A DNA stretch of 64,000 bases, taken from the NCBI GenBank assembly GCA_024305405.1, contig JAKNDB010000105.1:3471501-3535500 (forward strand), written 5' to 3'. The stretch is from Dirofilaria immitis (Eukaryota; Nematoda; Chromadorea; Rhabditida; Onchocercidae). Both the position numbers and the translations under genes were made by a program. Positions within the stretch are counted from its first letter, which is position 1, and the number at the start of each line of letters is the position of its first letter. The notes beneath the pieces are model-generated. The model saw only the letters and a list, made by a program, of their open reading frames with translations. It was not told the origin of the DNA and searched no databases. Of this stretch, positions 54,201-64,000 are shown piece after piece.

Positions 54201-57200
54201 TTTTAGAAATTTTTGGGAAAGTTTCTCTTATTCACCTGAGAATTATTGAAAGTATTATAAGAGATGTTAACGTGATTTGTTGCCAAGTATACTGTATTCA
54301 GAATCAAATTTTCCGCAAATGAATTTTCTAAAATTGTGATTTTGGCATTTGTTAACATGTTTCTCGATTCAATTCGACCAATTAATAAAATCATTTTCAT
54401 AGTATTCCGGAAGAACCGATTATCCTGTATTTGGATGTGAGTATCTGTAATTCGTGCAAAAAGTTAATCATAAATCTTAGAATATTTAATCCTCTTTTTA
54501 GACTTAAAAGTGAAAGATAATACTTCATTGAAAGATGAAAAAGAAACCATCGTCATTTTCAGTCATTTCCAAATCGATCACCGAGTTGACTCCTGTATTA
54601 ATTAAAAATTCATTTTGTTGAAAATCATTATTTTTAATTAAAATATTCGTTTTCCCATTGATTTTATCAGCAAGTACAATTGTTCCTCGATTCCGCGTCC
54701 AGTTACCATTCAACAAATGCAAATTGCTTTCAGTAACATACCGAAAAGCAATACCGCCACTATTATTCCACCAACGACAGTCATCCAAGACAAAATCACT
54801 ACGATTGACAAATGTAGCCAAAATAGCTTCTCTATAATGAAATGGATAATAGATGGAGTCAAAAATGATGTAGCAGTCAAAAAGATCTTACCCAAAACGA
54901 TGATCCATGAAGCTATTGGAAAAGCATTTCACTCGAATTTGTTGGGCATTCTGCATCTGCAAACCATGTTGACCATTGGAACCAAAAATTGAATTGTGCA
55001 CTTCTATTGTCGATCCATTTGCTAAGTATATAGAAGTACCATCTTGATTGTTAGAAAAAAATGACTTGAAAAATGATGACATGAAGGGTTCCTTCCAGTA
55101 AAAGACCATTCACTTGATTTGATGTTGAGATTATTTCTTCTAGGACTAAATGAGCCTGCAAGTTGTTACATAATCTTGTAGATGAATGTTGACTTAGTTG
55201 TAAGTTTTAATGCAGCTTAATTCAATACTCTCTTTGGTCGTTGATCAATCTGCAATATTTGTAGCATTTCAGCTATTTGCTATTAATAATCATATGATTT
55301 ACCGGTTCTCTTGTTCCAACACGTATTGATATGCCATTTTCACGATTATTTATAGCTGTGACTTTTTTAATGTATAATTCAATATATTCTAAAATAATAA
55401 ATCGATTTAGTTGTCGAATTATTGATCCAAACATCAACGTTTCAAATATTTTTTAAAAACGCTTGTAAAAGCAACACGAAAAATTTTGCCTCGACATGAA
55501 TAAACTAACAAATAGGATTGAGTAAAATGTAAATTATTGCAATTTGTATTTTACTAATTGTGAGCTATAAAATTTGTTGAAAAAAGTTTCATGATACTGA
55601 AATCAAGTTTGAGTGAAATATTAACAAGAAGATTTTTCGTCTGTTTCCAATTATTAAGTTTCGCGAAATATAGAAAATTAAGGAAAAGAGATAGCTTACT
55701 TCACTGAGGCTATTACCAATATTATAAGCTAAGATTGTAAGTCCGTTATCATTACTATCACTAATAACATTTTCTATTTGTGGTAACAGAGGTGACTCGA
55801 TCCGAATTCCATATTTACTTCCGGAAATATTCAAATGAATAAGCCGTGACTGTGTCGCTATCTCTACTAAAAACTATATGAAATTTCTAATTTTAACATC
55901 ATGCTGTTTAATAAAATTCTGAAAGCCGCTATGATTAACTGAAAAGTTTTGAGAAGACTTCAGGAAATCTTTAGAATAAATTTTTGGATTGCACAAAAGA
56001 ATTTACTTACCATTAGCAAATGTAATGCATAAACCATTCCAAGTACCATTCATTGAATATAGTATAACAGGATCATATTTGGTACCAAGAATTTGCAAGG
56101 TACCTAGATACATCAAATATTAAGGCTCACATTGCACATCTCAATTTCAGCTTTTGGAAAAAAGAGATAAAAGAACAAATATAAATAATTTAGGAATTAC
56201 CGCGAACAATAATGCCGGTGTTTCGAGAAAAGATCATAACTGTTCCAGCGTGTATTTTAAGAATTTGTTCAGCATGGATAGTAATATTTTTCGAAATATG
56301 ATAGGGTGAATTTTCTGCCGTGAATTCAAAACTTTTCTCGAGACTCATACTTCGTTTCACTCTTATACGTTTCTTCAGAATTAAAAATCGCTGATTTTGA
56401 TGTTTTTGTGTTTGTGCGATATTTTTCGGTCTATAGGCATACACTTTTGTAAATTTCCTTAAATTTATAATTTCACACTTAAACTTTTAATCATTTTAAT
56501 TTAAATTTTACCTTGAAATTTCGGACTCCTCTTCATTAAATTCTCATCTTTAATTAATGCTAGACTTTTTATCAGTTAAAATAATTAAAAACAAATTAAA
56601 TCCATCAGCGATTAACAAATGAATAATTAATTAACAAAACAGACTTTATATTAGTTTTTTTAAATTCATATGATCACATGCTCTGGTATCAATATTAACA
56701 ATATCAAGAGGTCTATGAGTTGTAATTGCAAAAACAGTTGCATAAATAGAAGAATGAAGCGTAAAATTGCCTCCGTTATTACTGTAATGTGTTAAATACC
56801 ATATTGTATCGTTTTCACAAATCTTATAGATCAGTTCTCTGAAATCGATCAAAAAAATCAAATGTTTTGTCTATATAGCATCAAGGAAGAAAAATCAGCA
56901 ATTAATGTGGTTAGAATATCGATAATCTAGCAATTACAATTTTGCAAATCAGTTTCTCTCTAATTATTTTCAAAAAAATTCACATTTCTTCAGCACCAGT
57001 TAGGGAATTGTACTTTCAACATTCAACGATGTGATACAATGTATTTTTGAAAAATCAGTTGAATATAATTGCCCAAGAAAGGTTCTCCTGAAAATCGAAT
57101 ATTCAAAGAAATAAAAACTTTGTTATAATTTAATGAATCAAGAAAAATGGAACTATGAATTTATCTCAAATTCATTTTGGAATAAGATTAATAGAGAATC

Positions 57201-58131
57201 AGGCGTTTTGAAAACTTAAATTAATGTCTTTACAATCTACTGCTATAATCTTCTTAGTTTAATTCTGCAACATAAATGAAATATGTGGTTTTTGACTTTT
57301 ATTTGGTATATGCGAATAAATTGTTATCTGATCAATGACAATTCAATCTCAAAATCATTTCATTCTAAGATGATACTCGAAGTAACATAAACTCTAAATA
57401 ATTCAAAGTCGGAGATGTTGGAAATGATGCTTACTGCCTCTAATGTGAATCAGTTGGCGACCATTCTCTATTTTTACATTCATTTTACATTGCATCGGTT
57501 TTGCTGGAAAAAATTTTTTCTTATGATGTATTTCGAAAATTTGAAAAAATGAAAAAAATAAAAAGTTAACGTAAGAATTTTAATTGCAATTTTCAAATTG
57601 CTGAAATGAAAATACAATAAAAGATGGAGAATCAAATCAATGTAACCAATTTTTTCATTTTTTTTCTGGAAATATGAGAAGAGTTTATTGCTACTTAAGC
57701 CAAGCTTTAAATGCAAATTTAACAAACTTCATCAACTTAATCTAAATAAATTTTTAAACTGGCATATTTAAATTGGTTTAAATATATAAATTATGGATTT
57801 CATCTGGTATATATGTTGCACGTGGCATAGTAGAGAAGATCGAAGTCGATGTTTTATAATACCAGCAAACAAGGAAAATGTAGGAAACGATTCCAATAAT
57901 TTTTGATTGCTTTCTTTTTAATGTACTGCATTCAAGATATTAAGGTCCATAAATGATGACGCGAATCAATATCAAAAGTTAAGCAAAATATCCATTGCAC
58001 TTAATTCATTTCCTTCCTATTAGCTAAGAAAAATTGAATTAGAAAAATTTTTTGAAATCTGTCAAAATATGCCATCTTAAAAGCTTACCAATGAACAAAT
58101 TCAAGATGATAATCGACCAAATGATTTGCAT
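32691..58131 (-). CDS. giant modular transmembrane protein: beta-helix, EGF, TIG-like, cadherin-like
   Basis: One gene of about 50 exons and roughly 3,300 residues, from ATG at 58129-58131 to TAA at 32691-32693. Continuity is supported by closed splice phase at most junctions, including across the large intron 36 that holds an rRNA fragment. The order is signal peptide, beta-helix repeats (about 90-1020), seven EGF-like modules with one IPT/TIG-like module (about 1030-1380), a long beta-rich region (about 1380-2650), a cadherin-like repeat, a Ser/Thr-rich stalk, one membrane helix and a tail of about 18 residues. Segments are annotated below with exon coordinates. The layout predicts a secretory-pathway, single-pass surface protein with a very large ectodomain, likely in adhesion or matrix or cuticle attachment; that role is inference. 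I do not recognise a named orthologue. Drosophila Bark beetle shares the beta-helix plus membrane-anchor idea, but not the EGF or cadherin-like parts. Junctions that do not close are exon 3/4, 13/14, 23/24 and possibly the starts of exons 29 and 31. Confidence 0.85.
34586..35165 (-). other. giant gene exon 48 and start of exon 49: cadherin-like repeat
   Basis: Exon 48 (about 35165-34870) carries IGDEIARIVATSASQSDIRY followed by FFSINPETGAIFL. This is the pattern of a cadherin repeat (early E-x-A-R-V-x-A strand, F-x-I-x-x-x-T-G-x-I-x-L strand). Exon 49 begins at 34586 with YCLTIRAIDDHGRSQTTVVT, which would be the closing strands with a partial A-x-D-x-G calcium motif. The usual Ca-binding DxD in the middle is not evident, so calcium binding may be weak or lost. 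The exact exon 48/49 junction is uncertain. Confidence 0.65.
37735..37845. repeat. CAACTCAATT-type low-complexity tract in intron 43
   Basis: About 110 bases made of variants of CAACTCAA, CCCAATTCAA and CAACACAA with a roughly 5-bp rhythm. It lies between exons 43 and 44 of the giant gene. The + strand open frame over it is a by-product of the missing stop words. Confidence 0.85.
39583..39820 (+). repeat. dispersed repeat, copy 1 (intron 39 of giant gene)
   Basis: About 240 bp that recurs in reverse complement at 50301-50553. Shared blocks include GGAACAACGACGAAAT, CCCCATGTCCTATCCATCCC, AAGAAAGCTTGGTCAGGA and CCTGTCATCGATTTGATTTC, with short indels between them. No open frame is kept in both copies, so it looks like a non-autonomous mobile repeat rather than a gene. 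Its ends are not sharply defined and I could not identify target-site duplications. Confidence 0.85.
41206..42005 (+). pseudogene. degenerate 28S (large subunit) rRNA fragment in intron 36 of the giant gene
   Basis: Sequence in the + direction matches conserved eukaryotic 28S rRNA from memory. It begins with CTGACCCGTCTTGAAACACG at about 41215. Further blocks are ACCTGAACAGGATGAAGCC, AGGGGCGAAAGACTAATCGA, CTAGTAGCTGGTTCCCTC, TTTCCCTCAGGATAGCTGG, GGGCCATTTTTGGTAAGCAG, TTGGTTGATATAGACAGCAG, ACAACTCACCTGCC and CTAGCCCTGAAAATGGATGG. The order is collinear with the rRNA, but about 135 bases of A+T-rich DNA (41271-41405) replace a variable segment. Many G/C positions have changed to A/T, and no flanking rRNA is present. 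It is therefore a decayed insertion and not a working gene. The host gene is transcribed in the opposite direction, so this would be antisense in its intron. Confidence 0.93.
47193..49776 (-). other. giant gene exons 21-26: EGF-like modules and an IPT/TIG-like module
   Basis: Exons are 49776-49687, 49493-49254, 48954-48662, 48068-47910, 47578-47404 and 47300-47193. Six EGF-like modules of the teneurin/tenascin style follow one another, for example NCSMNGYCVAPNVCKCFDGW, NCTGHGTCVSLNECDC, CDNHGLCIDNECVCETGW and CICRNDWTGPYC. Then comes an IPT/TIG-like module of about 75 residues (VLPTAAGIHQKDENILVYGN, then FYFSSSLVRCTIP and PGRYLFNVIPYG). A last EGF-like module follows (DCKGYCVGAVCVCP, ending GIYC). 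The intron after exon 21 uses a GC donor (TTG/GCAAGT). The junction between exons 23 and 24 is one base out of phase at a TTT (48662-48664). Confidence 0.85.
50301..50553 (-). repeat. dispersed repeat, copy 2, inverted (intron 19 of giant gene)
   Basis: Reverse-complement copy of the element at 39583-39820. It is slightly longer because of an extra GATTGTCCTTTTT-like insertion between the GGTCAGGA and CTCAATTTCC blocks. A small - strand open frame (50232-50441) is an accident of this repeat and is not an exon. Confidence 0.85.
51197..51225. repeat. AG microsatellite in intron 18
   Basis: About 29 bases of AG dinucleotides between exons 18 and 19 of the giant gene. It reads as a CT-rich tract in the transcript, directly upstream of the exon 19 side of the intron. 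Confidence 0.9.
52626..52712. repeat. TAA/AAT trinucleotide microsatellite in intron 14
   Basis: Two runs of AAT/TAA triplets with AAC interruptions inside an intron of the giant gene. The + strand poly-Ile and poly-Asn open frame here is a repeat artefact. Confidence 0.9.
57435..58131 (-). other. giant gene exons 1-2: signal peptide and mature N-terminus
   Basis: Exon 1 (58131-58089) encodes MQIIWSIIILNLFI and splices with a GTAAGC donor. Exon 2 (57503-57435) continues AKPMQCKMNVKIENGRQLI. The phase closes exactly (G+CA, Ala). The first 14-15 residues are a good secretion signal, with cleavage plausible after the IA or AKP region. Exon 1 is very small and separated by a 585-bp intron, so automated gene finders could easily miss it. 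Confidence 0.8.
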
Positions 58132-61100
58132 AATGAAAATAGAACGTTGAACCAGGTTTCTCTTAATGAAAATTCTAACAGAGATAAAGAGAAACAAATA
58201 TGGAAAAATTGATTGGCTGTAGTATAGTGCAATCTGAAAACTATACTTGGTAAACAAATTTCTAAAAGGCTAAATTAGAAACGAATATTTCTAAAGGCTT
58301 AAATAAAAAAGTTATATTTTTCGCTTATTCTAGTAACGATCTCTTCACTACTAAAAACTCATTTTCCATATTAAAATGAAATTATTCATATTATATCCTT
58401 TTCCGATGAGTTTTATATCTTTTAAAATTATTCTCTTTCCGGCAAAATTTTAATTTGTAATAAAAATTTTCAAACTATGAATGCTTCAAATTTTTGGTGA
58501 AAACCGAATTTTAAAATATCTCATAAATGAGGAAAAAGTAAAAGAAGATTGAAAAATTCGAAAGAATAAACAAAAAGAAAGTAATTATTTTGCTACACTA
58601 AAATAATTCATTCTAATGCAAACATAAAATATTAAAGAATAAGTATTGAAATAATGGGAAACAAAAATAGAGTTTTTTATTATTTATAAAATTATTTACA
58701 TTCTAACTTTGATTTTATGCTTTGAAGTATTCTTTCAATATAAGTGAGAACAAAAAAATTATGCTACATTTCCGGTTACTTCGAATATTCATATCCAATT
58801 TGAGATTTAAATTTAATTCTAGTTTAGATTTTTCTTATTCATTGATTACAAATGTTTGTTATGAGTTAAATAATAAGCACGACAAATTGCCTATACTATT
58901 TTCCACTCTTTTGCTATCACGATCATCTTGATCAATAAGTTAAATCAGAAAAACTATGCATCTGATTATTTGTAATAAAAACATAAGAGCAGCCGTTAGG
59001 AAGTATTTCAAATTCATTTTTTGCTTCAATTTAAATACAGTTTTAATAATATAGTATAAAAATTTCTAATAAATTGCATAATTATAAGATTTGAAAAAAT
59101 GTATTAGATATCAAACTTTTTGAGTCTTATAAACAATTGCAAATCTTATGTCTGATAATACAGTTTGGATTTCTGCTGCAGGATAAATAATAGCATTCAT
59201 TAAATGGCATTTGTCAAAGATAAACACATTTCCTAAAAACTGTTTATGATAATATTATTTTGACTTATGGAAAAGGCTAGATATTTATTTTAAATATGAA
59301 AGATGAAACAAAACTGCCAAATTTGTTCGTTTTATGAAAAAATGTATATTTAAATGGCATGATGGCAATAAGAAAATGTATAAAATTGAAGGATGCGTAA
59401 CCAAGGCGACCACTTTTGGTTTCTTTCCTGGGCATCAATTTTAGTCAATAAATCTTTCAATTTAAGCCTGAATGAATTTTATTTTAAATGATAAAATTGC
59501 TACTTTCTGTGAGGTATACGAAAACTCAGTAAGTGCTATGATTTGGAAATAGATGAAAGGCGTCCAGAAAGATTCTCCAAGGAGAAATGTGCAATCATCC
59601 GAAACAACTATATGTAAATATAAAATATATCGCAATAAATTGAAGCATATAAATAACTTAGCAGCCAAAGAACTATGTACTATGAGCAATGACTTAAAAT
59701 TGACTAAAATTACTATTATTTTATTTCAATTCTTTCATTTCATTCAATCATCCCATATAATTTTATTCTTTATTTCTCGACCGCAAAAATAGTTATTTCT
59801 TGCAAAATTCTTTAGCATTTGTGGATAGCTGTGCTCTGTCGAATTGCTTTAGTCGAAAAAGCAATAGGATATTGCCTTTTATAAATAACGAATGGGACTT
59901 TGGGGAGAACGATAATAAATAAATATTAAAATGGACTAAACCAGGCCAGGAATCGAACTAGAATGGTTGAAATGAGGCATGCTTTTTGCTCTGTTGCATG
60001 CTTAATAAATTATGCTTGAAGCGACTTTTAGTTTCTTCGAATGCCTTTTCTTCCTCTTTTCTTCATTATTCCGATTCCTTTGCATAAATAAGCTTCAAAT
60101 CTTTGCAATCAGCAAGTGCCTTTAAATTGCATTCATATCATCTCAAAGCCACAACAAATAAGCCTAGCTTGCCTCACTTGCATTACAACTACAAGAATGC
60201 AGAATGCAGAATGTAAAACGTATAGTATTGTCTTCTTTATGGAAGCAATTAACACGTTAAGTATGCAATAGTTTGAACGATCTATCAACTTATTTTGTAA
60301 AACACAAAAATTTCATCAAAGATTTTTAATGATTTTATGGAGTAGAATTGGACGAAATTTGGTAATTTATAAATAAAATATACCGTAGATCAAAAGTAGT
60401 TAATGATAATAAACAAGTGATAAGAGATTATTTTTAGCTTATTTATTTAATATAAGATCAAGATAAAAATGAATTAATTATCTATATTAGATCTAATTAA
60501 TTCATACTAATTAATAGCTGTTGTTTTGAAATGAAGAATGGCTGAAGTTCGGGATGAAAACTAATTAGAAGTAATTTGTTTTCTTAATTTTAGAAAGATT
60601 TTGTTCAGTTCGATAAATTTGGTGGGAATAATAACAATATCTCTCTTCCGATAAGAAAACGATAATGAAAATATTAAGAGCGAATTATTTTCTCGGTAAT
60701 CCAGCTTACTGGGAATTTTGCAAAATTAGAAAATGCCATACAGTAGTATCGACAACAAGAATAATAATTGTTTATCATATTTAATGCAGATATAAGTATT
60801 AAATTATTAGAATAGCTAATAATAATTTTTATCTTAAGATTGAAAAAGATAAGTTAAAACTTTTGTACGAAGAGTCTCGACATGAAACTATTCTGAAACA
60901 AGCTTTTCTATACTTTCATTTTTAAAGTAAGCTTGCAACTAAATGCTTCGTCTTTATGGTTGAAATTCTGGAAATTAGCAACAATTTCAAAATAATTATG
61001 ATAAACTATCATTTCTAGCTCATTTTATGCAATATGTATAACGAAGAACACTTTTTATTCCAACGATACACTTTTTATTCCAACGATAAGATCTTAAAAT

Positions 61101-62705
61101 AGTACGACTGTGCTTTATTTGATGATATGCATATTCCATTATAATATCTATTTTTAAATTTACAAAGCCTATTAGCCTATCAATCTAATAAGTATCCATC
61201 CGCTTATTTATACACTTCCAACATTCGAACTTCAAATTTAGCAATAAGATTCATTCCGTATTTAAAAATATATAAGACATGATTTCAATTCATATATCTT
61301 GTTCTTCAAATTCGCGAGTAACAAAATTTGTTAGATACAGTTCTCATAATCAAGATATATCTTTCAATTTTTTTTTGATTTTGAAGTAATAACTGTGGTT
61401 GAACAACATAACTAATAACTTAAAATCGGATTAATTAAATTCAAATTTAAGAATTTAGTGATGCATCAAACCACTTCCTAAATTTCAAAAGAGCTGATTA
61501 TCAATGGTTATGGATGCAAACAATTTTTGCTATAATAAAAGTATTATTATTATTATTTTCAATTATTTTTATTTATCGAAAATCTAGAAATCAAGCGCAC
61601 ATAATTGTCCCTTATATCTACAGTTTTTTATATTGAGATCACGTTGAATGCAACATTTTACGAGTCAAAATTTTCAACTGTTTGTCATATCATTAGAAAA
61701 AATATAACATAACAGTATCGTATAATATCGTATTTTTATAAAAATTCGGATTCAGATTTTAAAAAATTTTGGAATGACAACAAATAATCCGCCATTCTTG
61801 GAATTGCGCCTTTACGAAACAAATGTGGCAGCTCAACGGAATTATTCCATTTCTGGAAGTTTGAAGATTAAAAGTGGAAATTGTTTCACTAAGCAAAAAA
61901 ACCTCCAGTTTATTTTATAACAGATTTTGATAGGTTGTAATTGTAATATTGAGTTGACCCGGAGATTTTTTTGCAAACTAGACATTAATTTTCAAGGACA
62001 CAAAATTATGCATATCTCGAAAGAATTGCGGAAATTCCGATTTTTACACAGTAGAGTCTCGAATTACCCTAAGAAAACAAATATTGAAAATGCACTTCCA
62101 TAATCAACTCTTTGATAAAGCTAATAAATCCATGAATTGTAACAAGTCCGAATCGAAAAGTTAATTCTCCCATTGCTCAATCATACTATATTGGACCATA
62201 TTTCCGATATTTTTGCAGATCGATTCATACTATAGATTTCTCCTTATTGAATATTATTTATATGCATATATTTATATTCATATAAATCCAAATGAAAAAT
62301 CACGCAATGAATAAATAGTCTATTTCTTGTTATTGTATTTCAAAGTCAAAAATTGTCGAATTTTGAATTCAAGATGAAAACTACTTTCACTTCTGCAATT
62401 TTTATTACATTCACAAACAATTCATAAGATTGAGCATTGAAAGACCACAGTTTGTTTATTTATACAAATACAAGAGTTTTCAACTAATCCTGCCTTTCGA
62501 GGATTTATTTATTTACTTTAATGATTAGACTGTACACAAAATTAAAAAACAAATGAAATATGACATATATGAAAAATACCATTCACCGTGTTTGATAGCG
62601 AATATTTGCATCTTCTAAATCGCTTGCACTAAGTGAAAATGAAAAAATATAATAATATTTCTCATAAAAATAGCATTTAATCACTGAAATATAATCAAGC
62701 ATTCT
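58132..62705. other. intergenic region upstream of the giant gene
   Basis: About 4.6 kb, A+T-rich, between the start of the giant gene and the end of the next - strand gene. Open frames are short, unrelated between strands and without splice context. The right end should contain the 3' UTR of the neighbouring gene and the left end the giant gene promoter. A 20-bp unit, ACACTTTTTATTCCAACGAT, is repeated twice in tandem at 61049-61088. No RNA gene was recognised. Confidence 0.5.
61049..61088. repeat. 20-bp perfect tandem duplication
   Basis: ACACTTTTTATTCCAACGAT occurs twice head to tail without a mismatch. It is a small recent slippage event or an assembly stutter in non-coding DNA. Confidence 0.9.
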
Positions 62706-64000
62706 TTACATTGTACATAATGCTTGAGTATTATAAAATGGCTTCATTGTGTAGTACATCTGGTAAACAGCTTTTTCGTCATTACCTGCAAAAAAACAAG
62801 AAATAAAAACATTACAAGAAGATCAAAATATCATAAACAATTCCTCATTTCCATAAAAATTAAGATGCAACAAATGAAAAATTGAGAATGAAATACATCG
62901 ATGATAAGAATAATTAATGAAAGGAAAGCTGATCAAACGGAAGTAGCTGTGGTTCAAATAAAAACAAATTATTATAAATTGTAATAAAAACATCAAGTTC
63001 GATTTGGCTTCTTTTAAAAATAATCCGTTGCATACTTCGAAATAAAATTCTTTTTTGAGTAAGGCATTTGTACATTTTCGTAAATATAATATGTTCATTT
63101 CATCGCATAAGCGCTTCGAGTATTGACACCTTAGTTTACTACTTAGATCTCTATATAAATAAAGCATTTCTTAGCAGGTTTCTTTTTTGAATTCAATCAA
63201 TTCTGAACTGCAATTCATTCTATCTTTATCTTTTATGAGCAAATATACTAAAATAAATGAATCAAACACCATTATTAGAAAGAGTTGTGGATGAAAGAGA
63301 GATGTCAATATTAACGGCATTACAGCCAATAGTTACTGTTGGTTGATTGCAGTAATAATGTGGCAATCGATCTCGTTTTGTTGCCGAGCAAATACATAAC
63401 ACTTCTACACACCTGTCATCAATATTTAGCTCCCGAAGCACCCGAAGACGAATCTGAGATCAAAATAGAAAAATAAGGAATAAAGATCAAAAGAAAGATA
63501 AGAAGTTCAAAGAATCATGAATTCTGAAAAGTTTACCAGCCAAACATAATTAACCTGCTCGACGGCCAACTCAAGATGGTGCGAACAACCGCAAAGAGAC
63601 ACTTTCTTCATTAAATCATCTTCAGCTAGTAGCTTCATACGTTTTTCAACCTGAAATCTTGGACTCTACATAAAAAACTGTAATTTGCACCTCAGCCTAA
63701 TCTCAGCTTCTATTAATTTTGAATAAATAATTTTCTTCAGTCCACACATGCCGATTCCGAATTTGTAACCTTATTACATTCTCCGATAAGCGAAATCCAA
63801 TTATCATTTCATTTTGACAATTATAACATATATATGTATATATATATATAAAATTAGAGATCAATAAAATTTACAAACCTGTAATTGTAAATCTTCGGAA
63901 ACGATTTCTGGCGATAAATTATTAATGAAAAATCGCAAGTCGTCGACAGGTGAAATTTTTGTTGTAGTGTATATAACGCATTTCCTCACTTTTACACAAA
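62706..64000 (-). CDS. 3' part of an unrecognised gene (5' end outside window)
   Basis: I do not recognise the product. Four exons close in phase: beyond the window to 63879, 63650-63555, 63453-63270 and 62785-62706, with stop TAA at 62706-62708. The readable C-terminal part of about 160 residues contains KISPVDDLRFFINNLSPEIV, an amphipathic helical stretch VEKRMKLLAEDDLMKKVSLC, CGCSHHLELAVEQIRLRVLR, a Cys-containing piece CVEVLCICSATKRDRLPHYY and the end TMKPFYNTQALCTM. There is no obvious membrane helix. If the intron after 63270 is retained, translation ends two codons later at 63262-63264, which would give a shorter isoform. The CVEVLCIC and CGC clusters could hint at metal binding but no known spacing is matched. 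Confidence 0.6.
63832..63851. repeat. TA microsatellite near the right end
   Basis: About 20 bases of alternating TA in the intron between the first two visible exons of the right-hand gene. Confidence 0.85.

Larger units (their letters stand above)
50072..56836 (-). other. giant gene exons 3-20: right-handed beta-helix region
   Basis: Exons at about 56836-56678, 56459-56201, 56103-56011, 55866-55717, 55388-55303, 55155-54892, 54831-54548, 54444-54236, 53938-53849, 53696-53566, 53378-53281, 53007-52919, 52428-52194, 52033-51952, 51747-51541, 51441-51250, 51141-50899 and 50159-50072. The translation shows short repeating beta-strand and Asn-turn patterns such as ISDSNDNGLTILAYNI, SNNQDGTSIYL, DIAQNKFVENNGKW and NNLFSGNQNYRNSLI, typical of PbH1 parallel beta-helix coils. 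NNYWG and RNYWS in exons 11 and 20 look like the ends of two helix blocks. WNGLCITF and WLGIVLNQ resemble the W-x-G-I element that starts such blocks. RIRVKRSMS near residue 120 is a furin-type site. An extra T in a seven-T run (55055-55061) breaks the frame in exon 8. Confidence 0.8.

Noticed and set aside
59945..59985. tRNA-like B-box word (GTTCGATTCC on the - strand)
   Set aside because: The flanks do not pair as a T arm or acceptor stem, and no A box or anticodon arm lies at the right distance.

Overview
The window is A+T-rich eukaryotic DNA with many short exons. Introns run from about 100 bp to over 1 kb, acceptors are mostly TTTTAG or TTTCAG, and simple repeats are common. The two recognisable genes read like nematode orthologues, so I infer a spirurid or filarial-type nematode. 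That is inferred from protein resemblance and gene structure only. No bacterial, viral or transposase genes were seen.

Layout: (1) 1-1573, + strand: the 3' end of an unrecognised gene. (2) 3148-8101, - strand: a complete 12-exon SLC23-type nucleobase/ascorbate transporter. (3) 8102-18604: about 10.5 kb with no convincing gene, holding microsatellites and a 164-bp tandem duplication. (4) 18605-24264, - strand: a 15-exon prohormone convertase 2 gene (egl-3/kpc-2 type) with the PC2-specific aspartate in the oxyanion hole. (5) 24265-32690: intergenic, with a 0.7-kb GAATG-type satellite. (6) 32691-58131, - strand: a gene of about 50 exons encoding a single-pass cell-surface or matrix protein of about 3,300 residues. 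In order it has a signal peptide, a long right-handed beta-helix region, seven EGF-like modules around one IPT/TIG-like module, a long beta-rich region, a degenerate cadherin-like repeat, a Ser/Thr-rich stalk, a membrane helix and a short Cys-containing tail. I do not recognise this architecture as a named family, and it is the most interesting object in the window. (7) 58132-62705: intergenic. (8) 62706-64000, - strand: the 3' end of another unrecognised gene, running off the window.

Two structural features are embedded in the giant gene. Intron 36 carries a decayed fragment of nuclear 28S rRNA about 0.8 kb long, in the opposite orientation to the gene. Introns 19 and 39 carry inverted copies of the same repeat, about 240 bp long.

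Across three otherwise intact genes, several single-base frame breaks fall at homopolymer runs while splice phases and protein similarity continue on both sides. This looks like run-length error in the assembly rather than gene decay. Exon coordinates were derived by hand from splice signals and reading phase. Where a phase did not close, the entry says so.
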